Source: Adiantum capillus-veneris (Eukaryota > Streptophyta > Polypodiopsida > Polypodiales > Pteridaceae). From it: a stretch of 64,000 bases of DNA. Under the pieces are notes generated by a model. It made no database searches. It was not told the DNA's origin and worked only from the letters and a program-made list of their open reading frames with translations. The position numbers and the translations under genes are program-made. The stretch's first letter is position 1; each line of letters begins with the position of its first letter. Below, piece by piece: positions 1-10,160 of this stretch. The stretch lies in the NCBI GenBank assembly GCA_014529385.2, contig CM043959.1, positions 49,233,928-49,297,927 of the forward strand, read 5' to 3'.

Positions 1-713
1 CACACGCAATACCACCGCCCTGTCACCTATGGTGAAAGAAATAGTTTGAGCAATGACCAACAGATGGAAAATACTATAGAAATGCTCCGTAGCATCTTAG
101 GATTGACCCAACATACTGTCCCATCAACAGACGTCGATCCTGGGAAAGCTTTTACTCATGGAAAAGCAAAAGACCGATGGTGTTAAATTGCCAATCATAA
201 CAAAGCCAAGCAATAACAATCCCCCATCAAAAAAATATATGGTTCTGACGCTCAAGGGGGTCATCAACATGATGAAAGAGATACTAGATCTCGCATGCTA
301 GATGCTCATGAAAATTGCCAAGATGCTAATCACCTGCATTACAACATTCAATGATATAGAGGCAGGGGAAGCATCCTTGGCAGGTTTTTGTGGAAGGCAC
401 AAGAGGGCTCTGCTGGAATATGGAGACATAAATCTCAAGCAAAAATTTCATCATGGGATTATATGCGAGAGTCATGTTCCTCCCCTCCTCCATATTTAAT
501 GCCATGACCAAAGATTTTCCAACCCGACACATAGCCTATCAGAGCACTCTCAACAACAATCCCTTCAGAGAATTGGTGACAAAAGTGGAGATTGAGGCAA
601 GGGCCCAAAAGTTTAGGCACCTCACTGGGACGCTAGAAAAGAGACTGATCAATTACTAGAAGACAATCAAAGACAGATTGCACGAGGACGTGCAATGAAT
701 AGGAAGGGGAGAA
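1..713 (+). pseudogene. Family X element, 3' internal (gag-like) region, decayed
   Basis: Short broken reading frames (302-499, 453-659) resemble those at 51566-51769 and 51840-52097 elsewhere in the window: both read KIAKM followed by an acidic stretch, then a block ending in VPPL. The order of the matches is the same in both copies, so this is a second copy of one repeat family. The region ends in a purine-rich run (701-713) directly before TG, as expected for the polypurine tract of an LTR element. I recognise no protein domain. Stops and frameshifts interrupt the frame. Function unknown; probably a gag-like or accessory product of a retroelement that shows no polymerase here. Confidence 0.5.
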
Positions 714-1604
714 TGTTTGGTGGACACAGTGGACTGACACGTAAAACATGGATGTACACCAAAGCTTGTTGTACTCGCTCATTTTTTCAAAAGAAGCGGT
801 GCAATTCTACTAATGAGGATTCTCAATTGTATTATATTTTGTCATGCCCTCTTAGCCTCTCTGATTTTACACACCTTTTAAATGGCTGAATGATTGTGGG
901 AAAGTCCCCTTAGCTCTTAAGTCAAAACCCTTAGTTTTGAAAAAAAGACATTATCATTAGCTTGAAGAAGTATTGGACGTCATTATCATTAGCTTGAAGA
1001 AGTATTAGACGTCGACTGTGAGAGCTTCTTCCTGCTAAAACTTGTAATCCGCTTTTCTCCTTATCTGGTAATCAGAAATCAGTTCCGAATAGCACATTGT
1101 GTTCCTTGTCTCTTGCTCTATAATCTAAGTGTAATCATTCGAAATTTTGTCGTGGTTTGGGATGTCTTGTTTGCGAGCTAACTGCATTGATTTGAGATCA
1201 TAAATGGTTGTTTTTTAATGTTTTAACCTTGGTAAGTGTGTCTATGCTTAAGGAGGACCTTTCCATGTAGTTCTGTTTAAGTTTTTTGAACATTTTTTGT
1301 GATGAATCGTGATTTATGTACCTTCCCAAATGACTGCAGAACTTGGTAGGATTGTACCTTAGGTGTTGCAATACCTCTCCTTAAGTTTTGTTGCATTCCA
1401 AATTCGTTTGGATGCCAAAAAGGCTTGATGACCTAGAGCGGTGAGATCGGACATAGACTAATTTTCTGACTAGGAAGTGGTTGATTTGCATTTGTCGTAG
1501 TATGAATAGCCCTTTGAGTTCACTTTGATGAGATTGAAACTCTCATTAAGTCTTCGTGCCCCATTCCGCGTCGCTTCGTTGCATATTGAAATTATGTTAG
1601 TACA
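714..1604 (+). repeat. Putative 3' LTR of family X
   Basis: It starts with TGTTTGG right after a polypurine tract and matches 60250 onward over several hundred bases, including a shared block around 1095-1235 (cacattgtgttccttg). The end is a guess: it is placed at a TACA at 1604, just before recognisable Copia B sequence. A TTTTAAAT run near 875 could serve as a TATA element. No coding potential is seen. Confidence 0.4.
949..1012 (+). repeat. Two tandem copies of a 32-bp unit
   Basis: The unit beginning cattatcattagcttgaag occurs at 949-980 and 981-1012 with one mismatch. The related copy near 60490 shows no such duplication, so it arose in this copy. Confidence 0.85.
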
Positions 1605-1648
1605 AAAAGCTATGCTGCAGACGTCCGTTGCAGCAACCCGCTAACATC

Positions 1649-1913
1649 TGCTGACTTGTGAGACTGCAAACTGAACATACGGCCTATGTTGCATACATAA
1701 ATAAGCCAGCCAATAGCAGTTAGGTAAAGAGTGACATCAATAGGATCACCGACATCATGAAGACTCAATTTCAAACCTGTTTCCATGGGAGTGGCAATAG
1801 GTTTGCAATACTCAAGTCCAAACTTACATACAAATTTATGTAGGTAACTTGTCTGACACAAGGAAATACCACCATCACACTGCTTAAATCGGATGCCCAA
1901 GTAATGATGGAAC
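1649..1913 (-). pseudogene. Copia B reverse transcriptase, C-terminal piece
   Basis: The minus-strand frame contains HHYLGIRFKQ, a Tyr-Leu-His-Lys-Phe stretch and CKPIATPMETG. These are the Copia RT end motifs (the YLGI block and the CKP..TPM block that precede the RNase H domain). It continues the RT seen at 2961-3504 after element D is removed. The frame degenerates near 1650, where similarity to Copia A stops. Confidence 0.75.
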
Positions 1914-2103
1914 TGAAGGGGATCGGGGAGCACCACAGACAGAGAGTGAGAGAGAGAGAGAAGGAGACACACACATGATGTGGGTGGGGAGACTCAATGA
2001 GTGAGCAGCCCCCTATACACTTATGCTATGTATAAGGTATACAAGTCAGTGGGCGCCCAGACTCTGGGCGGCCGGGCAAGGCACATGCGCCTATACCCCA
2101 ACA
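1914..2103 (-). repeat. 3' LTR of element D
   Basis: 190 bp with TG...CA ends on the minus strand. It contains a GA-rich run (1945-1961) and a palindromic block around 2050-2075 (gcccagactctgggc). It is preceded on the minus strand by GTGGGAGGT, a typical Copia polypurine tract. Confidence 0.65.
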
Positions 2104-2182
2104 ACCTCCCACTTAAAGGCGACTGTGCCTTTAAGCAAGAGAACCTAGTCTAAAGACTACAAAAGGTGAGAGAAAACCGCTC

Positions 2183-2533
2183 TCAACCGATGCCCACTGG
2201 CTGGCTGTGATCGTGTGCATCCGGCTGTCCTGCTCCCGTGTAAGTCCATACACCACCAGACGTACCGCACACGTACTGCAAGTATGTACGCAATACCTGC
2301 ATATCTCCCTCGTACACTATGCCATCATCAGTCAACAAACGACTGACAACCCCAACTGCAAATGCTCCCACTGCACCTACGATATCCGGTCTCAAGATCA
2401 ACATCTTATACATGAGACCACCGAATGTCGATGCAATGCTAGCGGGCCCTGCTAGCTCTACGGAGCATGCATCAACATATATATCCCTGGCAATAGGCAT
2501 CTCTGACTGACAAGGCGTGTCAGCCACATGCAT
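2183..2533 (-). pseudogene. Copia-like RT/RNase H connection fragment in element D
   Basis: 116 codons. The stretch GGLMYKMLILRPDI, then AVG...SRLLT and YLQYVCGT, follows the order of the Copia segment between RT and RNase H (Y-L-A-TRPDI, AV..LSR, LRYLKGT), but it is very divergent. RNase H itself is missing. The open frame with strong divergence from the other Copia elements here suggests a different lineage. It ends shortly before the polypurine tract, so it would be the very 3' end of the coding part. Confidence 0.5.
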
Positions 2534-2590
2534 CTCCTGACTGTCCGCAAAAGACGCATCACCCTGTCGTGCAACCTCAGAGCAAACCAG

Positions 2591-2941
2591 CTACTCTAGG
2601 TGTCTGTTGGAAGACATATCCTGCACAACTATATCCCCATGCTCACTGTCGAGCATAGAAAGGAATGACTGCATAATCGCTGACATCTCAGCCTCCTCTG
2701 CAATCATCCATTGTAAACATGACCACTCAATTTGCTGTGACTCACTAGAGCTCTCATGCTCTAACTCCGTATGCATAGACTCTTGCACAACGTCCTCCTG
2801 TCGTGACTCACTAGAGCAAGACCTCTCTACCTGTCTATCCTGCATAGAAGTATCTCGCACAACTGACTCTCTTCTTTGCTCAGTCACTAGCAAAGCATGC
2901 ATGTCTGACTCTGTCACCTCTCTGTGTGCCGGGCAAGGCAC
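2591..2941 (-). CDS. Ser/Glu-rich open frame in element D, function unknown
   Basis: 116 codons rich in Ser, Glu and Gln with repeated ESRQE / SESQQ-type blocks. It starts within the remnant of the 5' LTR, so the ATG may not be a real start. The position fits the acidic linker between integrase and RT in Copia polyproteins, but no diagnostic residue is present. The opposite strand is also open here, which lowers confidence that either frame is coding. Confidence 0.25.
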   Translation of the reverse strand: MPCPAHREVTESDMHALLVTEQRRESVVRDTSMQDRQVERSCSSESRQEDVVQESMHTELEHESSSESQQIEWSCLQWMIAEEAEMSAIMQSFLSMLDSEHGDIVVQDMSSNRHLE

Positions 2942-2960
2942 AGGCGCCTATACCCCAACA

Positions 2961-3933
2961 ACAACAACCTCAAATCTTTCATCTTGAAAGTTGCATTCAA
3001 ATTAGCTTTAAATTCAGCAATATGTGCCTCATTTGGATGAGTGATCAAATCATCCACATAGAGAACGACAATGAGAAGTACATCACCCTCATGCTTTACA
3101 TATAATGTGCTTTTTGTTGGACTGTTACAAAAGCCTTGTTTGACCAAATAAGTGTCAGCCTTCTCATACCAAGCACGAGGATATTGCTTCAACCCATACA
3201 AAGGTTTTTAACATTTGCACAATTTATCCTTTTGTCCTTTCTTGACAAAACCGAAATGCTACGTTACATAAACTTCCTCAAATATGTCACCATTCAAGAA
3301 AGCAGTAACAATGTCTAACTGATGTACATCCCCGCCAAAATGAGCTGCCAATGCACATAGAAAATGCACAGTAGTCATATGACAAGTGGGAGAAAAAGTC
3401 TCTTCATAATCTATGCATTTTTGCTGTGCATAACCCTTTGCAACAAGTTGAGCCTTATAGAAATTAATCTCACCATTTTGCTTGTGTTTCAACTTGTAAC
3501 ACACTTTGTACCAATGGCCTTTTTACCAGGAGACAAATCACATAAAGTCCATGTGTCATTTTCTATAAGCATCATATTCAGATTGCATGGCAGCCATCCA
3601 TTTTTTTGAATTTTGTGCTTCATTAAAAGTCAGAGGTTCCTCAACATCACATAAGCTAGACACAACCAAAGCATAATAATGTGATGCATAAGATGCATGG
3701 TGAGAACCTGAACAAGTATGACTAGAGTCTAGACAAAGGTGCATCCAATTTACTATCACGCAAAGTATGCACCAGCCATTTTGGCATACCTCTAGCCTGC
3801 TCATTCTCAGCCCTTTCCTCATCAAGTACATAATGTACATTTGCATCAGTAATAGGCTGATTTGTAAAATTTTTATAAACCCGTATAGGTTGTACATTTT
3901 CCTCATTGGAATTTATGTTGGAACTTCCACCAC
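2961..3933 (-). pseudogene. Copia B reverse transcriptase, N-terminal and palm pieces
   Basis: Minus-strand frames contain AQLVAKGYAQ, DYEETFSP, VHQLDIVTAFLNGD, EEVYVT (3259-3504) and then MYGLKQ.RAWYEK and LYVDDLI (2961-3201), which is the order of a Copia RT including the YVDD catalytic motif. 3556-3906 carries the linker ending EAMQSEY-like (KKWMAAMQSEYDAYRK). Several frameshifts separate the frames. About 1 kb on, Copia A carries the same region in better order. Confidence 0.75.
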
Positions 3934-4459
3934 TAATCTGTTGGTTTGGTTTATTTTTGTTTTTAGAGCTACTCAATAGATCATCCTTGGCTTCAATCTC
4001 TAATTCATCATCTCACAAGTCTTGGAAATACTCATCACTTTTATCGCTGATATCTTGGATGGAAACCTCGTCCACTATGTGTTTGCAATCAATCGTTTCT
4101 TGAGTCCTTGTCCCCTTAGTTTCCAACCCTAATTGCAAGATAACACTCAACATCTAGAAGGGAATTATGTCATCATCATCACAAAATTTTGTTGGGGTCA
4201 TCTCGTTGAGCACACAACTAGAGTGGCCAGTATTTGGTTCCATCCAAAAGGTTCGAACAAATCTCTAAGAAAAGGCTCTCGAATGTACATCTTATCCTCT
4301 ACTGATCTCTCTAGGACACAATGTTTTTTTGGAAAGTATTTTCTTTCCATGCTATCGCGTTAGTGAAAAACCCCTTTTTTCATTGTAATCAAAACATGTA
4401 GAGGTTAGGTATGATGTGATATGAGACATATTGGCAAGCACATCCAGATAGTCAAGGTT
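3934..4459 (-). other. Unassigned segment between Copia B and Copia A
   Basis: The minus strand can be read as an acidic, Asp/Glu/Lys-rich stretch joined to the Copia B linker up to about 4120, after which the frame is full of stops. Similarity to Copia A ends at about 3933. No LTR, RNA gene or repeat is recognised. Its right edge is the 3' LTR of Copia A. Confidence 0.4.
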
Positions 4460-4688
4460 TGTTGGAATTACGATTGCAGGAAAACACACACAACTTGGAG
4501 AAGATGAAGGAAGCTCAAGGAACACAACAGAGAGTGTATTACTTAGTGTGCTATTGAAAGATAAAATAACCCTGGAGTGATGGGAATATATACAATGCAC
4601 AGGGGAAAAAAGCTCTTAGTGAGGGAAAAAATGCCCCATCGGTCCTAAGTGTGTTCACATATATCACTACCACATGTATATGATAACA
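4460..4688 (-). repeat. 3' LTR of Copia A
   Basis: 229 bp, TG...CA. Matches 37992-38218 along its whole length with roughly 30 differences by eye, so the element is old. A TATA-like tatatacaatgc block is conserved in both copies. Confidence 0.9.
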
Positions 4689-4703
4689 AATCCCCCCTAG
4701 GAG
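4689..4703 (-). promoter_or_regulatory. Polypurine tract of Copia A
   Basis: The minus strand reads CTAGGGGGGATT immediately before the LTR TGTTATC, which is the position and composition of a plus-strand priming site. Confidence 0.7.
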
Positions 4704-4767
4704 TGATGCGGTGAATGAGAGCTAGCACTTAGAGTATAGGGAAGTGCCATGCTCTATGAGGACATGA

Positions 4768-5280
4768 TTAGTCCACAAAGGGGAGTAAGCCCAAAGCGTT
4801 GTGAAAAGCTTCAAACTTCTCACGAGACAATGCCTTTGTGAAAAGTTCTGCAAGGTTGACGTGTGTTGGCACGTAAGCCATCGCTCCTACTAAGAGCCTC
4901 TCCCTGACATAGGGGTAAGGCACCTCAATGTGCTTTGTGCGAGCATGAAAAAACTGGGTTCCTTGCAACTGCCAATGTGCTCTGACTCTCAGTGTAGATA
5001 CTGTTGGCAGTGTCCTGTCCAACACCCAAATCAGCCATAAGGCGTCCGAGCCATACACACTCAACCGTAGCTGTGAAGACTGCCCTATACTCAACCTCAC
5101 AACTTGAAGTGGCCACAGTAGGTTGCTTCTTGCTCAACCATGATATGCATGAACTGCCGAGCATGAAACAAAAGCCACTCATGGACACTCGCATGTCAAA
5201 ACAACCACCTCAATCTAAGTCCAATAAAGCATGTAAATCTGGCTGCAATGATCTCCCCTTGGGATAAAACACGCCAAGAT
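4768..5280 (-). pseudogene. Copia A RNase H domain
   Basis: Two overlapping minus-strand frames (4925-5194 and 4768-5100) together give the Copia RNase H signature: SGFCFMLG..ISW.SKKQ, VATSSCEVEYRA, WLGRLM, then RTKHIEVPY..VRER and HVNLAELFTKAL. The Glu of the EAEY block is present (EVEY). The later DN motif reads TESQSTLA, so that acidic position is altered. At least one frameshift lies near 4930. It is the 3' end of the pol frame, and the stop at 4768 precedes the polypurine tract. Confidence 0.85.
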
Positions 5281-6310
5281 ATAAAGTATCACTCAAGTAC
5301 AAAAAATCCTCTTGACAGCCTTCCAATACTTAGACCCTGGGCTATGCATAAATTTGCTGACTTGTGAGACTGCAAACTGAATATCCGGCCTTGTGTTGCA
5401 TACATAAATAAGGCAACCAATAGCTCAGTTTGGTAAAGAGTGACATCAATAGGATCACTAGCATCAGGAAGACTTAGTTTAAAACCAATTTCCATGGGAT
5501 TTCCAATAGGTTTGCAATCCTCAAGTCAAAAACTACTTAACAATGTATGTATGTAACTTGTCTAACACAAGGTAATATCACCATCATATTGCTTAAACTG
5601 TATGCCCAAGTAATGATGCAACAATCCCAAATCTTTCATCTTGAAAGTGGCATTCAAATCAGCCTTAAATTCAGCAATATGTGCCTCATTCGGACAAGTG
5701 ATCAACAAATCATCCACATAGAGAATGACAATGAGAAGTACATCACCCTCACACTTCACATACATGGTGCTTTCTGCTGGAATGTTACGAAAGCCTTGTT
5801 TGACCAAATAAGTGTCAACCTTCTCATACCAAGCAGGAGGATATTGCTTCAACCCATACAAAGCTTTCTTTCATTTACACAATTTATCCTCTTGTCCTTT
5901 CGTGACAAAATCGTGAGGCTACGCTACATAAACTTCCTCAAATATGTCACCATTTAAGAAAGCAGTAACAATAACTGACTGATGTACATCCAAACCAAAA
6001 TGAGCTGCCAATGCACATAGAAAATGCATAGTAGTCATATGACAAGTGGGAGAAAAAGTTTCTTCATAATCTATGCCTTTTTGTTATGTATAACCCTTTG
6101 CAACAAGTCAAGCCGTATAGCAATAAATCTCACCATCCGGCTTGCGTTTCAACTTGTAAACCCTCTTTGTATCGCTGGCCTTGTTGCCAAGAGGGAAACC
6201 ACATAAAGCCCATGTGTCATTTTCTATAATTGCATCATATTTAGATTGCATGGCAGCCATCCAGTTTTTTGTATTTTGTGCTTCATCAAAAGATAGAGGT
6301 TCCTCAACAT
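5281..6310 (-). pseudogene. Copia A reverse transcriptase
   Basis: 5562-5861 carries MYGLKQ.PAWYEK, LYVDDLLIT (catalytic YVDD) and MKDLGLLHHYLGI. 5289-5495 carries the following TLYQT..LLVALFMYATQGRI block. The N-terminal fingers (5880-6200) are present but out of frame: in the plus strand the same nucleotides run closely parallel to 3230-3550 of Copia B. The product would be an RNA-dependent DNA polymerase making element cDNA in the virus-like particle. Broken by frameshifts. Confidence 0.85.
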
Positions 6311-7740
6311 CACATTAGCTAGATAGAGTCAATGCATAAAAATCCAATGCATAAGATGCATGGCAAGAACCTAAACAAGTACAACTAGACAAAGGTGCAT
6401 CCAACTTACTATCACACAAAGTATGCACCAGCCATTTTGGCATACCTCTAGCCTGCTCATTCTTAGCCCTTTCCTCATCAAGTACATCATGTACACATAC
6501 ATTAGTAATAGGCTGATCTCTAACATTTTCAAAAACCCCCATAGGTTGTTCATTTGACTCATTGGAATTCACATTGGAACTTCCACCACTCAAAAGAGGC
6601 AACAAAGTGTCATAAATGTCGTGCGAGTTTACATTACCCTCTCTAGTACATGACAACAAGGGCTGGACAGAATCTTCCACAAACACAACATCTCGTGAGA
6701 CCAAGATACACTTTGTTTGCTGATGATACAACCTTTAACCTTTGCTTTTAGCACTATAACCAACAAAAATACATTTGATAGCCTTATCATCCAATTTCTT
6801 GCGCTATGTTTGTGGCACCAAAGCATATGCCAAACATCCAAAAACACACATGTGCTCACTAGAAGGCTTTCTATCATGCCATGCTTCATAAGGAGTCATA
6901 GACTGCAAGTATTTTGTAGGACACCTGCTAAGTACATAAGTGGTACACATGATGGCCTCAAGTCAGAACGACTGCGGCAAAGCTTGATTTTTGACCATAC
7001 ATCGTGCCATTTCCATAAGTGACCTATTTTTCCTCTCAGCAACACCATTTTGCAGAGGCGTATAAGGCACTGTACATTGGTGTTTTATCCCACAACTAGC
7101 CATAAATGCATTAAATTCATGAGACATATACTCCCCCCCTTGATATGAATGGAGGGTGCACATAGTACATTTCATGACATTTTTAGCCATAGCCAAAAAT
7201 TGTTTGAAGCACAAAAACACTTCAAACTTTACCTTAAGCGGATACACCCATGTATGCTTGGAGTAATCATCAATGAAAGTCACGAAGTAAAGGTAATTGC
7301 CCAAGGATGGAGTTTGCATGGGCCCACAAACATCACTATGTACAAGTTGTAACATGTAGGTGGCCCTAATTGAACTATCCTTTGGAAACTTCGAACGCTG
7401 CATCTTACCCAAAATAAAGCCTTCACAAACATGTTTGACAGGTGCTTCAAGAGGTGGCAAAGAAGCAACCATATCAAATTTTTGCAAATGCAAAAAGCTG
7501 GAAAAATTTAGATGCCCAAAACGTGCATGCCAAAGTTTTTGCATCTGAAACAGCCTTTGAATCCATAAGTTACAACAACATTTGCAAAATTTTGCTCACA
7601 CTTGTCATACAAAGTGAGCTTATACAGCCCATGGCATAAAATGCCAGCTGCAGCAATTTCATCACCAAAACCGAGATCATGTACTGTACATTTGTCATCC
7701 ACAAATTTGACTACAAGACCAAGTCCAGCAAGTGCAGATA
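6311..7740 (-). pseudogene. Copia A integrase with pre-integrase zinc region
   Basis: 6963-7544 is an uninterrupted 193-codon piece with the HARFGH..CEGFILGK zinc region (the second Cys of the usual C..C reads Phe), HSDVCGPM (first catalytic Asp), HSYQGGEY (the usual second Asp appears as Tyr), and QNGVAERKNRSLME (catalytic Glu). 6629-6889 is the C-terminal part in a shadow frame, and 6315-6731 is the linker towards RT. 7508-7702 is the segment before the zinc region. It would integrate cDNA into the genome; the altered Asp predicts an inactive enzyme. Confidence 0.85.
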
Positions 7741-7745
7741 CAAAC
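7741..7745. repeat. Target site duplication caaac, left copy (Gypsy 1)
   Basis: caaac directly precedes the LTR start TGTCATAAAA, and the same five bases follow the other LTR end at 36873-36877. Copia A coding sequence continues on both sides. Confidence 0.9.
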
Positions 7746-7849
7746 TGTCATAAAATATAATATCTATCTTAACCAAATGATTTTCTCATATTAAACTGAT
7801 TATTTAATGTGGGAGAATAAATGGGAACAAGAGTTAGAATAGAGACATG

Positions 7850-8135
7850 TGCTTCTAGACCTATCTCAACAGGGGATTAAATGGAGAGATGGTTGCATCT
7901 CCATAGGGGTCCAAAAGGAGATTGTCTATCAAAGACACATGTGCTTCTAGAACTATCTCAACACAGGACCAAAAAGAGAGATGGTTGCATTCCAATAGGG
8001 TTCCAAAAGGAAATGGTCTATCAAAGAGCAATGTGTAATAAGTGCTTCTAGACTTACCTCATTAGGCGACCAAGAGGAGAGATGGTTACATCTCAATAGG
8101 GGTCCAAAAGGAGGTATTCTATCAAAGAGAAATGT
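7850..8135 (+). repeat. About three tandem copies of a ~95-bp unit in the Gypsy 1 5' LTR
   Basis: Blocks reading tgcttctaga..ctatctcaacag, gagagatggttgcat and aataggggtccaaaaggag recur three times in order, with substitutions and small indels. This part of the LTR is missing from the 3' copy. Confidence 0.7.
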
Positions 8136-8224
8136 GCATATAATGGAGCTTAAAAGACCTTAGGGTTAGCTTCATTAAAGCCCTCTAATGGTTAGTGTTA
8201 AAAGTACTTTGACCTTAGGCAAGT

Positions 8225-8650
8225 TAGGGCTTGAGCTTGAGGTGTGAATCCAACCTAAGCTTGAGGTGCTTGTCGTGCTTGATGACTAAGGTGCGTGCTT
8301 GATGACTAAGCTGCTTGATGTGCTTGTCATGCTTGATGACTAAGGTACTTTAGGTGCTTGTCATACTTAATGAGGAGGTGTTTGAGTAGCTTCCCATGCA
8401 TGGGGGGTAAAGTGCTTGAGTCAAAAAGAGACCCTACAAACTTAATGAGGAAGGTGCTTGAGAAGCTTCCCATGCATGGGGTGGTAAATTGCTTGAGTAA
8501 AAAAGAGACCCTACAATCTTAAAGAGGAAGGTGCTTGAGAAGCTTCCCATGCATGGGGTGGTAAGGTGCTTGAGTAAAAAAGAGACCCTACAAACTTAAA
8601 GAGGAAGGTTCTTGAGAAGCTTCCTATGCATGAAAGTCCCAAAGTTGGGG
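8225..8650 (+). repeat. Tandem repeats in the Gypsy 1 5' LTR, units ~20 bp and ~75 bp
   Basis: A short phrase, gcttgatgactaagg, repeats around 8275-8350. It is followed by four copies of a ~75-bp unit containing cttgagaagcttcccatgc and aaagagaccctacaa. The 3' LTR has three copies of the longer unit (35520-35700), so the number differs between the two LTRs. Confidence 0.75.
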
Positions 8651-8995
8651 GAATCTTTGACTTAACCTTCCACTCACCCAAAGGACACCCCTTTTCTCAA
8701 AGAGCACATGGGACACATGTTAGAATCTCCCTATGCTTAACCACATGGTGTACTTGAATGCTATTGGTTGGGATAAAGAGGGGTCCAATGAGCTTTTAGT
8801 TCCATCCAACAAATATCTAGATATTTTCAAGCTCTCTCTCTTTAAGGCGTAAGGAGGACACTTGTCAAAAGATTACCCATGTACTTGAATGCATGCTGCA
8901 TGTGATTGGCTAGGGGTAGAGGGGTCCAATGAGCTTGAAACATGTGTAAAAGCTACAACTCACCCCAAGCAAGCAAGGGGGGTGCTAGGGGGATA

Positions 8996-8999
8996 TACA

Positions 9000-9073
<74 letters not shown>
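8996..9073 (+). repeat. (CA)n microsatellite
   Basis: About 38 CA units. The matching position in the 3' LTR (36078-36115) has about 18, so the two LTR copies differ in length here. Confidence 0.95.
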
Positions 9074-9075
<2 letters not shown>

Positions 9076-9746
9076 ATTTTGTGGATTGATTCTCACTTGG
9101 TGAAAGTTAAGGAACTCCATCTCCTTCTCCAAGTTTGTGAGAAGTAAGAGCCTACACCAACACTCTTGGCTATGGAATGAAAATCGAACCAAGAGCCATG
9201 CTTCAATGCTTAGGCTTGCCATCTTCATTACTATGATATTATGTATGCTAGCAAGAAGAGTGATGATAAGTGAGGAACTATTTCTTTCTCCTATGGAATG
9301 TTTGTTCTTCCTCTTCCCTATCCTCATTCCCCACTAGCTCTCTCCACCTTCGAAGGTGTTTGAGGCCTTGGGATAGTTAATGCTTTCTACAAAGTTTATG
9401 TTATGCTTGTGATGCATGAAGCTTTCCATCTTCATTGCATCACTTAGGTCACAAGGAGCAAAAAGATTGTATTGTACCAAGTTTCTCTTGATGGGAGAAA
9501 CTATAATACAAATGCCTATTGGAGGGGGGACCGGCTCCATATGAATCCGGTCCTCAACTATTGTCATGTTCTCTAAACTCTCTCTCTTGCAAAAGTATTG
9601 TTCATGCCAAGTTAACTAAGTACCATGTTTATGTTGCTACCATCAATTAAGTTCACCCACTATGCTCACAAAGTAATCTCACAAAAGTCCTTCACCTAAT
9701 TTCCTAATTCCGCTACTCTCAAAGTTCATAGGCCATTTCCATTACA

Positions 9747-9759
9747 TTGGTATCAGAGC
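9747..9759 (+). promoter_or_regulatory. Primer binding site, initiator-Met tRNA (Gypsy 1)
   Basis: ttggtatcagagc lies directly after the LTR. TGGTATCAGAGC is the standard plant initiator-Met complement and matches in full. Confidence 0.95.
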
Positions 9760-10160
9760 ATTTGTTTTCTTTTTTCTTGCTTAAGAAGAGAGGTCTTTAA
9801 GTAGCCTATAAATGGTTGATTTTGTTAACTATATTAGGGTAAGTGGGACTGGGATCTATTATTGGTTTTGTTGAGTCCACTATGTGAGATATTGTGCACA
9901 CCTCGGGAGCTTTGGTCTTAATAATGGAGTCTTTTTAGACTTGCCTACGGCTTTACCATTATTGAGCCATAAGAAGTCCGAAAGGAGATATCCCTCGGGA
10001 ACTTGCTATGTTAGACTCACTCCACTACTCTTTTTATAATTAACCAATTCGAGCCATGTGTGTGGATAGTTAAGTGCCTATTTTCAAAGGCTAAGAGGAG
10101 TAGCAACTAAGGTTTTGAATTGCCAAAGCATACACTAAGTAAACACATAAGTTTAATTAA
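9760..10160 (+). other. Untranslated leader of Gypsy 1
   Basis: 400 bases between primer site and first gag ATG. No open frame of note and no repeat seen. Confidence 0.7.

Larger units (their letters stand above)
1914..2960 (-). mobile_element. Element D: 1.05 kb deleted Copia derivative inside Copia B
   Basis: On the minus strand the element starts TGTTGGGGTATAGGCGC (2960 downward) and the same start recurs at 2103, preceded by a purine-rich tract, so 1914-2103 reads as its 3' LTR. Only the first 32 bp of the 5' LTR remain (2929-2960). The flanks read GTTGT on one side and GTTCC on the other where uninterrupted Copia A has GTTGC, which is compatible with a mutated 5-bp duplication. It breaks the RT of Copia B. 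Confidence 0.65.
1605..4459 (-). mobile_element. Copia B: truncated Copia fragment, minus strand
   Basis: This is a piece of a Copia polyprotein related to Copia A (5289-6731), with near-parallel amino acid sequence over the reverse transcriptase. It covers the RT palm and thumb and part of the integrase-RT linker. It is split at the DLGLL/HHYLG position by element D (1914-2960). No LTRs belonging to it are visible. Its left edge is near 1649, where similarity to Copia A starts, and its right edge is unclear past 3933. Confidence 0.7.
7746..9746 (+). repeat. 5' LTR of Gypsy 1 (2.0 kb)
   Basis: Starts TGTCATAAAA and ends CCATTACA next to the primer site. From 8327 onward it aligns with 35480-36872. 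It contains two minisatellite blocks and a long CA run, listed separately. No convincing gene; the open frames over the CA run are translation of the microsatellite. Confidence 0.9.

Noticed and set aside
2607-2987. 126-codon plus-strand Cys/Ser-rich frame
   Set aside because: Antisense shadow of the minus-strand Ser/Glu-rich frame in element D.
8953-9327. 124-codon minus-strand frame with a long Cys-Val run, and its plus-strand Thr-His partner
   Set aside because: Translation of the CA microsatellite in an LTR; the same frame recurs at 36031 in the other LTR.
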